Positions 1 to 4,390 of a DNA stretch of 5,404 nucleotides are shown one piece after another. A program made the position numbers and the translations under genes. The stretch is from positions 1 through 5,404 of the forward strand of contig RGRP01000057.1 in the NCBI GenBank assembly GCA_010021145.1. Direction: 5' to 3'. Position 1 is the first letter of the stretch. Each line of letters starts with the position of its first letter. Under the pieces are notes generated by a model. That model searched no databases. It saw nothing but the letters and a program-made list of their open reading frames with translations, and was not told where the DNA came from. The DNA is from Candidatus Fonsibacter lacus (GTDB lineage Bacteria > Pseudomonadota > Alphaproteobacteria > Pelagibacterales > Pelagibacteraceae).

Positions 1-56
1 TTGCAGAACGTGACAAGCAGCGAGTGGCACAGGCCGACCAAGGGAGGGTTGAGTGA
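1..56 (+). CDS. 3' end of an upstream gene (partial)
   Basis: The frame beginning at base 3 is open and ends in TGA at 54-56, giving the C-terminal peptide AERDKQRVAQADQGRVE. Its stop overlaps the next ATG by one base (TGATG), the same junction seen at 1333 and 3560. The tail is charged and Arg/Gln/Glu-rich, as in a helical C-terminus. A second frame is also open to base 159, but its Arg/Gly/Cys/His-rich translation does not look like a protein. Too little is present to suggest a function. Confidence 0.45.
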   Translation, partial: AERDKQRVAQADQGRVE

Positions 57-196
57 TGGCAAAGAAAGCACTGCAGGCGGCCCGCACGGCCACAGAGGCA
101 GCCTACGCGGCAATCACGGACATCGACGATGCCGATCAGTCCGATGCTGTGCGTGAATGGCAGGCGATTGCGGCATATGTGGAGGGGCAGGCATGA
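56..196 (+). CDS. 46-aa alanine-rich small hypothetical protein
   Basis: ATG at 56 lies 8 nt after a strong Shine-Dalgarno site (AGGGAGG, 41-47) and overlaps the preceding stop as TGATG. The product begins MAKKALQAARTATEAAYAAI and ends EWQAIAAYVEGQA. It is Ala-rich and should be mostly helical, with a short acidic stretch (DIDDADQSD, residues 22-30) between two helices. No signal peptide, membrane segment or Cys is present. Its stop overlaps the next start as ATGA, so the two should be translationally coupled. I do not recognise a family. Its place at the head of a run of tiny genes is typical of phage early regions. The call as a gene rests on the ribosome site and the two tight junctions. 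Confidence 0.7.
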   Translation: MAKKALQAARTATEAAYAAITDIDDADQSDAVREWQAIAAYVEGQA

Positions 197-393
197 TCTG
201 GTGCGAAGTGGACGACGGCAAAGAGATGAAGCGGCTGGCCTTTCTGGTTGTGCCGCGGCAGGGCGAGGTGATCTCGGCAGCCATCAGCACGCCGGGCCCG
301 CATCATCACAGGGTGATGCGAGTGACGCATATGTCGATGCTGCATCCGCACATTCTGGTGGCACGCATGGAGGACGATTGCAATGACAACTGA
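193..393 (+). CDS. 66-aa small hypothetical protein, probably beta-rich
   Basis: I chose the ATG at 193 because it overlaps the upstream stop (ATGA) and sits 7 nt after GGAGG (181-185). An in-frame ATG at 157 would lie inside the previous gene without a good ribosome site. The product starts MIWCEVDDGKEMKRLAFLVV, continues with PRQGEVISAAIS, then a His-rich turn (PGPHHHRV), strands around VMRVTHM and HILVARM, and an acidic tail. The pattern 'VPR.GE.I ... RV..V.H ... V.V' recalls short single-domain beta proteins often encoded in phage early regions. That resemblance is from memory and not a firm family assignment. The clustered His residues with Cys4 and Cys62 could bind metal, but no recognised motif is present. 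The 3' end overlaps the next gene by 11 nt. Confidence 0.75.
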   Translation: MIWCEVDDGKEMKRLAFLVVPRQGEVISAAISTPGPHHHRVMRVTHMSMLHPHILVARMEDDCNDN

Positions 394-523
394 GCTCGCT
401 CTGGCTGGCCTCTGCCTGTGGCTGGTCGGCTATGCTGTCGGCAACGTGGTGGGCTTCATGCAGGCCATTCTGGATGATCTCGAAGGCTCTTACGTGGTGG
501 ACGCGATGTATGACGACCAATGA
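383..523 (+). CDS. 46-aa single-span membrane protein
   Basis: ATG at 383 overlaps the previous gene by 11 nt and follows GGAGG at 369-373 with 9 nt spacing. Residues about 4-30 form one hydrophobic segment (ELALAGLCLWLVGYAVGNVV and onward) with a Gly-xxx-Gly pattern that could support helix packing. An acidic C-terminal tail follows (DDLEGSYVVDAMYDDQ). With no positive charges near the start and an acidic tail, orientation is hard to predict. It overlaps the next membrane-protein gene by 14 nt in a different frame. Tiny membrane proteins in phage early regions may act in superinfection exclusion, membrane anchoring of replication or host takeover. None of these is shown here, and no family is recognised. 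Confidence 0.7.
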   Translation: MTTELALAGLCLWLVGYAVGNVVGFMQAILDDLEGSYVVDAMYDDQ

Positions 524-629
524 CGCATTCTGGCTGGGCTTTGCGGCGGGTGTGCCGGCGGCATCAGTGGCCATGGTGGCCATCATGCTGATCTGTCTGT
601 GGTTTTTTGAGGTGGAGGAGGAGCGATGA
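510..629 (+). CDS. 39-aa single-span membrane protein
   Basis: The frame stays open upstream, but I place the start at ATG 510, 9 nt after a weak GGTGG (496-500). It starts MTTNDAFWLGFAAGVPAASV, and residues about 6-31 are a hydrophobic helix ending at an aromatic belt (CLWFFEVEEER). The acidic tail EVEEER is encoded by the same GGAGGAGGAG bases (614-623) that serve as the ribosome site of the next gene. It overlaps the preceding membrane-protein gene by 14 nt out of frame and its stop overlaps the next start as ATGA. Both tiny membrane proteins begin MTT and end acidic, which suggests a cooperating or duplicated pair. Function is unknown. Confidence 0.65.
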   Translation: MTTNDAFWLGFAAGVPAASVAMVAIMLICLWFFEVEEER

Positions 630-1333
630 CTAAGAGCAAGCTGCCCGCGAGGCAGAACTATATGGAGGACGCCACGCAGCGGGCCAACATGCTGGCCGGC
701 AAGGCGCACGACGCCATGCAGCAGGTGGTGTGGTACGCCATCGAGTGCGGCGAACTGCTGCAGCAGATCAAGCGGCATCTGGGCCACGGTGGCTGGCTCC
801 AGTGGCTCCGCGAGGACTGGCAGCACAGCGAGCGGACAGCTGAGCGCTATATGCAGGTGGCGGCCCACCGGTCGCTGATCGAGAAGGAGCAGCCGGAGTC
901 ACTGCGGCAAGCGGTCGCCCTGATCGTCGAGGCCAAGGGCAGCAGCAAGCCGAAGCCGGAGCCCAAGCCCGAGCCGAAGCCGGCGGTGACGGTGCGGCAT
1001 GTGGTGCCGGATCAGGTGCAGCAGCTGGAGGAGGACGGCCCCGGCGATGACATCGACGACGATGACGACTACAGCTACGACCACGAGCGCCCAGCGGTCC
1101 CCCAGCATGTGGTGCCGACGCCTAGGGCTGAGCGGCCTAAGGTGGCGACTGCCGAGCCGGTGGTGTCGGCCTCGACACTGCTGCACCAGATGCTGCAGCT
1201 GAAGCCGATGGATTTTCTGTCGCTGATTGAAGAGGCAGTTCTCGAGCATCATCAGCGGAATCTGGAGCGGCATGGGGTGACACTGGGCAAGCTGACGACA
1301 ATCAGGCAGCGTATTATGCAGGGGGATTTCTGA
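626..1333 (+). CDS. DUF3102-like phage protein with Pro/Lys and acidic linker
   Basis: The 235-aa product has a helical N-terminal domain (about 20-105). The segment 'WYAIECGELLQQIKRHLGHG' followed by 'GWLQWLREDWQHSERTAERY' (about 36-75) fits the DUF3102 pattern: a helix with AIE.G..L...K..L.HG.W..WL, then FSERTAQRYM. These proteins are common in phages and mobile elements and are thought to be DNA-associated, but their biochemical role is not established. A repeated KPKPEPKPEPKP linker (108-119) follows, then an acidic patch (DDIDDDDDYS, 141-150), two HVVP motifs (125-128, 161-164), and a C-terminal helical domain (about 182-235) that could mediate self-association. The ATG overlaps the previous stop (ATGA), with GGAGG at 614-618 and 7 nt spacing. 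The stop overlaps the next start by one base. The family call is from motif memory and is fairly secure; the function is not. Confidence 0.85.
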   Translation: MTKSKLPARQNYMEDATQRANMLAGKAHDAMQQVVWYAIECGELLQQIKRHLGHGGWLQWLREDWQHSERTAERYMQVAAHRSLIEKEQPESLRQAVALIVEAKGSSKPKPEPKPEPKPAVTVRHVVPDQVQQLEEDGPGDDIDDDDDYSYDHERPAVPQHVVPTPRAERPKVATAEPVVSASTLLHQMLQLKPMDFLSLIEEAVLEHHQRNLERHGVTLGKLTTIRQRIMQGDF

Positions 1334-1968
1334 TGGATGGCAAACAACGCGAGCGGGCGGTGAAGCTCGACAGGAGGGCCGTGGCACGGCTCCATGCCGA
1401 GATCATCGACTGCGCAGACGATCCGCACAAGATGTCGCATCACTCGATGGTCGAAGATCTGCGAGAGTATGGCGTGGAAGTGACGTTCAAGCAGATCGAA
1501 AACGCACTCAGGACGCTGGGCTACAAATGGAAGGAGGTGTTTCTCCCAGCATCCAACAGCGACCGAGGCAAGAAGCCGAGGCAGCCGGAGGCCGGTGATC
1601 TCGAGGCCACGCAGGAGCCGGCCAGCGGCCCCGACATGCGGGCTGTGCTCAACCGCATCGAGCAGTTGGAGCAGACGCTGACGACGTGGGGGCACGCGGA
1701 ATACAGGGAGCTGCATCGACAGGTCCATGAGCAGGCCCAACTGGCGACGGACAGGGCGAAGGCTTTGATCGATAAGATGTCCAAGCTCGAGAAGGAGCTT
1801 TTGGAAAAGCGATACGCTGAATATGCGTGGCTGGTGCAGCATTCTCGCGACGAGGCGAGACTGGCGGCGGAGCGATCCGCTACCCTGCGATCAGACATCC
1901 GAACGCTGCTGCGTCTTTTGGATCAGCAGACGCAGCCCAAACAACCAACACAGGAGCCCCAGCAATGA
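1333..1968 (+). CDS. Putative winged-helix plus coiled-coil protein, 211 aa
   Basis: ATG at 1333 overlaps the preceding stop by one base and follows GGGGGA (1321-1326). Residues about 12-68 look like a small helix-turn-helix or winged-helix domain. The segment MSHHSMVEDLREYGVEVTFK, followed by QIENALRTLGYKWKEV, has the spacing of ArgR-type N-terminal domains (S..E.V..L...G..VT...I...L..LG), though this is inference. A polar Pro/Gly-rich linker (about 72-102) leads to a long charged helical region (103-200) likely to be a coiled coil. That region contains a diverged internal repeat: HAEYRELHRQVHEQAQLATD near 121-140 and YAEYAWLVQHSRDEARLAAE near 161-180. The tail QPKQPTQEPQQ is Gln/Pro-rich. 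It ends ATGA into another coiled-coil gene, so the two products may form a complex. Function is otherwise unknown. Confidence 0.8.
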   Translation: MDGKQRERAVKLDRRAVARLHAEIIDCADDPHKMSHHSMVEDLREYGVEVTFKQIENALRTLGYKWKEVFLPASNSDRGKKPRQPEAGDLEATQEPASGPDMRAVLNRIEQLEQTLTTWGHAEYRELHRQVHEQAQLATDRAKALIDKMSKLEKELLEKRYAEYAWLVQHSRDEARLAAERSATLRSDIRTLLRLLDQQTQPKQPTQEPQQ

Positions 1969-2243
1969 CCACAGACCAAGAACTCGAGCAGATCGGCCAA
2001 GCCCTGAGCGGAGTGATGCAGGCTGTCGCCAGCATTGAGGCAGCGAGCAAGCAGATTCGGCTGCGGGTGTACCAGCCACCAGCGGAGACCCTCCAGCAGC
2101 ATCTGCATGACGCCATCCTGCGGATCTCGACGCTGGAGGGGACCGTCGCCACACTGCGGGAACGGCTGCACGCGCTGGAGGTCGACGTGGATGCGATGGG
2201 GCAGGTGCCGGCGAAGCGAATCAGTCTGGACGGATGCGAGTAA
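1965..2243 (+). CDS. 92-aa coiled-coil protein
   Basis: The frame is open well upstream, but the supported start is ATG 1965. It overlaps the previous stop (ATGA) and lies 8 nt after AGGAG (1952-1956). Residues 1-34 (MTTDQELEQIGQALSGVMQA and onward) and 41-77 (ending ATLRERLHALEVDVD) are heptad-like helices separated by a YQPP turn at 36-39, suggesting a helical hairpin or a dimeric coiled coil. The C-terminus (VPAKRISLDGCE) is short and polar. No catalytic or metal motif is visible. Close coupling to the coiled-coil gene before it suggests they work together. It is the last gene before the intrinsic terminator at 2312, so it ends a transcription unit unless there is read-through. Confidence 0.75.
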   Translation: MTTDQELEQIGQALSGVMQAVASIEAASKQIRLRVYQPPAETLQQHLHDAILRISTLEGTVATLRERLHALEVDVDAMGQVPAKRISLDGCE

Positions 2244-2368
2244 CGCGGTATGATGTGGGCGGCGGGATGCAAGACTGCCGACAATCTAACACCCCGGCTC
2301 AGTGCCGGATCAGCCCACCTGGGCCAGCTTGCATCTGGCTCACGGTGGGCTTTTTTATTGGGTGCGAT
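2244..2368 (+). promoter_or_regulatory. Leader gap before the replication gene; possible attenuator
   Basis: This 125-nt gap is the only sizeable one in the window. It contains a small hairpin (CCGGC 2294-2298 with GCCGG 2304-2308) and then the terminator at 2312-2357. Two upstream segments can pair with parts of the terminator: GTGGGC (2255-2260) with the left arm GCCCAC (2313-2318), and GATGCAAG (2266-2273) with CTTGCATC (2328-2335) over the loop. Such pairings could compete with the terminator or form a pseudoknot. The frame of the downstream gene is also open across the whole gap from an ATG at 2234, so ribosomes could in principle disrupt the hairpin. Regulatory function is inference from complementarity. 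Confidence 0.3.
2312..2357 (+). terminator. Intrinsic (Rho-independent) terminator
   Basis: The left arm AGCCCACC (2312-2319) pairs with GGTGGGCT (2344-2351). Inside it TGGGCCAG (2320-2327) pairs with CTGGCTCA (2335-2342) with one G-T wobble, around a 7-nt loop CTTGCAT. The only imperfection is a bulged C at 2343. A run of six T (2351-2356) follows directly. The 16-bp GC-rich stem with a T tract is a textbook terminator for plus-strand transcription. No matching A-rich run precedes it, so it should not act on the minus strand. It lies about 12 nt before the replication gene start. Confidence 0.85.
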
Positions 2369-3316
2369 ATGCTGGTGATAAAGAAGTGGAACGAGGTGTT
2401 TGAGACAGCAGACACCAGAAAGCGGGTGCGGCTCGGCTGGTACCAATGCCCGACGGGTGTTGATAGCGCTGGGTATATTGAGCTGATGAGCCATGGCGAA
2501 AAGGGACTGCAGGCCCTCGGCGTGTTCAGTGCGATCTGCCAGTGGTCTGCCACCTGTCCGCCGGCGGTGCGCGGAAAGCTGATTCGGAGCGATGGCCGGG
2601 AGCTATCGATGCGGCAGCTGTCGAGTATCCTTCGCATTCCCGAGGCGCTGGTGAATGAGTCCGTCCGGCTTCTGATGACGGAAGATGTGCGGTGGCTGGT
2701 GGTCGAAAAACAAGCAAATACACAGCATCTGCCGGTAGTCTGCCACGAATCTGCTGGCGGCGTGCCGGTAGTCTGCCACCCACCTGCCGCGACTCCCGAT
2801 CAATCTGCCGGTGACGTGCCGCAAGGAAAAGGAAAAGGAGAAGGAAAGGGACAGGGAGAAGGAACAGAAACACAAGGGCTGCAGGGCACGGCTCCGCCGG
2901 CCCGTGTGTCGTTCCGGAAGCCCTCAGTCGCAGACGTGGCGGAGTACGCCACGAGCATCTGCGCAGACATGGACCCGCAGGCCTTCGTCGACCACTACAC
3001 CAGCAACGGCTGGCGAGTCGGCAAGGCGGCGATGAAAGACTGGAAGGCCGCAGTGAGGAACTGGGCCAAACGAGACCTTGACGGAAAGGCGAGAACAGAT
3101 GCAGCAGTCAGAGCAGGATTCACCCGGCAGGCCCAGCAGGACGCCCAGTGGGACGTCTTCCGAGAGGTCGATGAGATCTGCGCCCGAGAGGACGAACGAG
3201 AACGCCAGCGACAGCTCCGCCTTCTTGCCGGCAGCGAGGGAGGGCGTGAAGTCGCTGGCACCGATGATCATGCGGCTCTGTTCAGCCAAGGGCCGGGCCC
3301 AGATGACCCGTTTTGA
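2369..3316 (+). CDS. Phage replication initiator (replisome organizer-like), 315 aa
   Basis: This product should bind the phage origin and recruit the replisome. The N-terminal domain (1-113) starts MLVIKKWNEVFETADTRKRV and contains LGWYQCPTG, GYIELMSHGEKG and RGKLIRSDGRELSMRQLSSI, matching the usual layout of phage replisome-organizer N-termini with a winged-helix fold. A low-complexity linker (about 114-182) carries two PVVCH copies 11 residues apart and KGKGEGKGQGEG. The C-terminal domain has the conserved core 'DPQAFVDHYTSNGWRVGKAA' plus 'MKDWKAAVRNWAKRD' (202-236), diagnostic of phage replication proteins, then a charged helical tail. I chose ATG 2369 because the N-terminus fits the family there and longer forms would span the terminator. 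It lacks a clear ribosome site, unlike nearly all neighbours. An in-frame start at 2234 would give 360 aa. An iteron-like array sits over the linker. Confidence 0.85.
   Translation: MLVIKKWNEVFETADTRKRVRLGWYQCPTGVDSAGYIELMSHGEKGLQALGVFSAICQWSATCPPAVRGKLIRSDGRELSMRQLSSILRIPEALVNESVRLLMTEDVRWLVVEKQANTQHLPVVCHESAGGVPVVCHPPAATPDQSAGDVPQGKGKGEGKGQGEGTETQGLQGTAPPARVSFRKPSVADVAEYATSICADMDPQAFVDHYTSNGWRVGKAAMKDWKAAVRNWAKRDLDGKARTDAAVRAGFTRQAQQDAQWDVFREVDEICAREDERERQRQLRLLAGSEGGREVAGTDDHAALFSQGPGPDDPF
2729..2826 (+). repeat. 11-nt iteron-like array inside the initiator gene; candidate replication origin
   Basis: Units starting at 2729, 2740, 2751, 2762, 2773, 2784, 2805 and 2816 begin (C/G)TGC(C/T), typically followed by GG, AC or GC. 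One degenerate unit (CTCCCGATCAAT, 2793-2804) bridges the single irregular step. Examples are CTGCCGGTAGT, CTGCCACGAAT, GTGCCGGTAGT and CTGCCGGTGAC. A 17-nt block TGCCGGTAGTCTGCCAC recurs exactly at 2730 and 2763. The 11-nt period is not a multiple of three, so it acts at DNA level and only shows in the protein every 11 residues. Tandem sites at about one helical turn, inside an initiator gene and beside a purine-rich tract, resemble phage origins such as that in lambda O. Confidence 0.7.
2823..2877 (+). other. Purine-rich strand next to the iteron array; possible unwinding or strand-asymmetry element
   Basis: Of 55 bases, 51 are purines, with an unbroken run of 29 (2823-2851) made of AAGG, AAAAGG and GAGAAGG blocks. 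The only pyrimidines are C at 2852, 2865, 2871 and 2873. It encodes the Lys/Gly/Glu linker of the initiator. It follows the last iteron unit directly. In lambda-type origins a similarly purine-biased, AT-richer segment beside the iterons is where the duplex opens. That role here is inference, and the tract could simply reflect the linker's amino acids. Confidence 0.45.
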
Positions 3317-3560
3317 CGTGGAGACGTGGGCGGCGGTGTTGTCGGTGTATCCGGCGGCTGTGGCGAATATGGCCATGCTTGAGATTGCCCTGAACGCAGA
3401 CCCGTTCCCAGATCTCGGTAAGGTGGTGGCACGGTGCCAGCACAAGATGGCGGAGCGCTCGACTCAGGTGAGCCAGAGCGACCCGACAAAACTTTCCAAG
3501 CGGGTATTGCTGCAAATCGCGGCAGCCCTGCAAATCGATCTGAGTGAGGAGCCCAAGTGA
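3246..3560 (+). CDS. Putative replicative-helicase loader-like protein, 104 aa
   Basis: The product reads VKSLAPMIMRLCSAKGRAQM, then FDVETWAAVLSVYP (23-36) and ADPFPDLGKVVARCQ (51-65). The pattern of an N-terminal helix, a '.E.W..VL..YP' helix, then 'FP.LG.IV..C' resembles the small helical domain of phage helicase loaders such as SPP1 G39P. If so it would bind the replicative helicase and deliver it to the initiator complex; its place directly after the initiator fits. I chose GTG 3246, with GAGG at 3236-3239 and 6 nt spacing inside an AGGGAGGG run, because the LAPMIMRL helix belongs to the domain. ATG 3264 or 3303 would give shorter products. It overlaps the initiator gene by 71 nt in another frame. 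The residue-level match is short, so function is tentative while the gene itself is solid. Confidence 0.6.
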   Translation: MKSLAPMIMRLCSAKGRAQMTRFDVETWAAVLSVYPAAVANMAMLEIALNADPFPDLGKVVARCQHKMAERSTQVSQSDPTKLSKRVLLQIAAALQIDLSEEPK

Positions 3561-3838
3561 TGCAGGTCCAACGCATGAGCCACAGCAAGTGGCGGAAGCT
3601 CTTAGACGATTTTGAGGCCTCCGGGTATCAGGCCCCAATGACGGATGAGCTCTTCGAGGCTCTGAGCCATTGCAGCGGCGACTCACCGAGGCTGGCCCCG
3701 TATCTCCGCGAGGTCGAGAAACGCAAGGCGGCGGTCATCGGCGAGCGCGAGGCTGAGGGCTGTGGCTGGGTGCCGGACCCCGTCGAGGTGCAGCTGGTGC
3801 ATGACCCGAGGATGCAGAGGAGCAGCTACGATGAGTAA
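3560..3838 (+). CDS. 92-aa hypothetical protein
   Basis: ATG 3560 overlaps the preceding stop by one base and follows GAGGAG (3546-3551) with 8 nt spacing. A GTG at 3557 directly before it is an equally usable start and would add one residue. The product begins MQVQRMSHSKWRKLLDDFEA and is probably helical through residue 65 (DELFEALSHC, RLAPYLREVEKRKAAVI), with a more extended end (GCGWVPDPVEVQLVHDPRMQ). No membrane segment is visible, and the two Cys (38, 68) form no evident motif. I recognise no family. It lies between the putative helicase loader and another small gene, overlapping the latter by 8 nt, so it is co-expressed with the replication genes. Confidence 0.75.
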   Translation: MQVQRMSHSKWRKLLDDFEASGYQAPMTDELFEALSHCSGDSPRLAPYLREVEKRKAAVIGEREAEGCGWVPDPVEVQLVHDPRMQRSSYDE

Positions 3839-4073
3839 GCCAGTGGAGGCTCTGGCTCCGCTGAGCCCGGAGCAGCTGCAGCAGGTCGCAGTGATTCTGC
3901 GGCGGCATCAGGAATGGCTGAAGATGGGATTCGAGCGGCCACGGTGGCGGGACTTCCTCGGCGAGGTCGAGCGGCAGCTGGGCCGGCCAGTGACGGAGCA
4001 GGCGATGCGAGCGCATTGTCTCAACACCCTTCGGTGTATGCCGAGGGAGATTTTTCGGTATGTGGGCTTTTGA
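3831..4073 (+). CDS. 80-aa hypothetical protein, possibly helical DNA-binding
   Basis: ATG 3831 lies inside the end of the previous gene (8-nt overlap) and 8 nt after AGAGGAG (3816-3822); an earlier in-frame start has no comparable site. The product starts MSKPVEALAPLSPEQLQQVA and is basic and helical. Segments about 12-30 (SPEQLQQVAVILRRHQEWL), 38-50 (RWRDFLGEVERQL) and 54-68 (VTEQAMRAHCLNTLR) could form a three-helix unit. The spacing 'LG..VTEQAMRAH' loosely recalls a helix-turn-helix, but I would not assign one on this evidence. It ends PREIFRYVGF. A 14-nt gap with a strong ribosome site separates it from the next gene. Confidence 0.75.
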   Translation: MSKPVEALAPLSPEQLQQVAVILRRHQEWLKMGFERPRWRDFLGEVERQLGRPVTEQAMRAHCLNTLRCMPREIFRYVGF

Positions 4074-4087
4074 GGGGAGGTAAGACA

Positions 4088-4390
4088 ATGACGAAGCGAG
4101 TGTGTGGGAATTGCAGGTGGTGGAGTGCGGGGCCGACAGGCAGCGGCTATTGCCAGAGGCGATCGCCGATTTCGGTCGAGGATTTGTGGCCGATCACAGG
4201 GAAGGGGTCAAGCTGCGGCGAGTGGGCGGACGTGAGCATCACGCCGGAGGATGAGGAGCGGCAGGAGTTGATACGGCGGTTTGCGGTGGCGTTGGTGACG
4301 GCAGGAGGACCGATCGACGACTCGATATGGTATGAGGCTGCGGAACTTGCAGCGTTAGAACCACAGATTCAGAGGGAGAATGAGCAGTGA
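4088..4390 (+). CDS. 100-aa putative zinc-binding protein with four Cys
   Basis: ATG 4088 follows GGGGAGG (4074-4080) with 7 nt spacing. The N-terminal half begins MTKRVCGNCRWWSAGPTGSG and has Cys at 6, 9, 22 and 43 (CX2C-X12-C-X20-C), with aromatic residues beside them (CRWW, GYCQRR, SSCGEW). Four Cys in the pattern 'C..CRWW...G.C.....CGEW' suggest a small structural zinc site, a common feature of short phage proteins. The C-terminal half (about 54-100) is acidic and helical (TPEDEERQELIRRFAVALV, then WYEAAELAALEPQIQ). There is no catalytic motif. It may be a protein- or nucleic-acid-binding adaptor. The stop overlaps the next GTG start. The gene call is strong and zinc binding is inferred from Cys spacing. 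Confidence 0.8.
   Translation: MTKRVCGNCRWWSAGPTGSGYCQRRSPISVEDLWPITGKGSSCGEWADVSITPEDEERQELIRRFAVALVTAGGPIDDSIWYEAAELAALEPQIQRENEQ

Noticed and set aside
432..523. Programmed frameshift fusing the two small membrane proteins
   Set aside because: The frames overlap, but I see no slippery heptamer or downstream pseudoknot, and the second gene has its own ATG.
284..868. Long open frame on the minus strand
   Set aside because: It lies opposite several well-supported plus-strand genes, has no ribosome site consistent with the pattern here, and its translation is low-complexity (His/Ser/Pro-rich). It is a by-product of GC-rich third positions.
945..985. Tandem repeats in the KP/EP-coding segment
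   Set aside because: Imperfect 6- and 12-nt repeats are fully explained by the encoded KP/EP residues and stay in triplet phase, unlike the 11-nt array in the initiator gene.
1252..1842. 196-codon minus-strand frame
   Set aside because: It is antisense to the 211-aa plus-strand gene, which has proper start, coupling and helical protein features. The minus product is Leu/Arg-rich with no domain.
2226..2254. Possible promoter with TATGAT (-10) at 2249-2254
   Set aside because: The -10 match is good, but no -35 resembling TTGACA lies 16-18 nt upstream. Any transcript would also meet the terminator within about 100 nt. Kept only as a weak possibility for a short leader RNA.
1880..2494. 204-codon minus-strand frame across the terminator
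   Set aside because: It spans the 3' end of one gene, the terminator and the start of the initiator on the opposite strand. The translation has no recognisable domain and the terminator has no minus-strand T tract.
2729..2826. CRISPR-like or VNTR-like reading of the 11-nt array
   Set aside because: Units are far too short for CRISPR repeats and there are no unique spacers. The units vary while the spacing holds, which favours protein-binding sites over slippage repeats.
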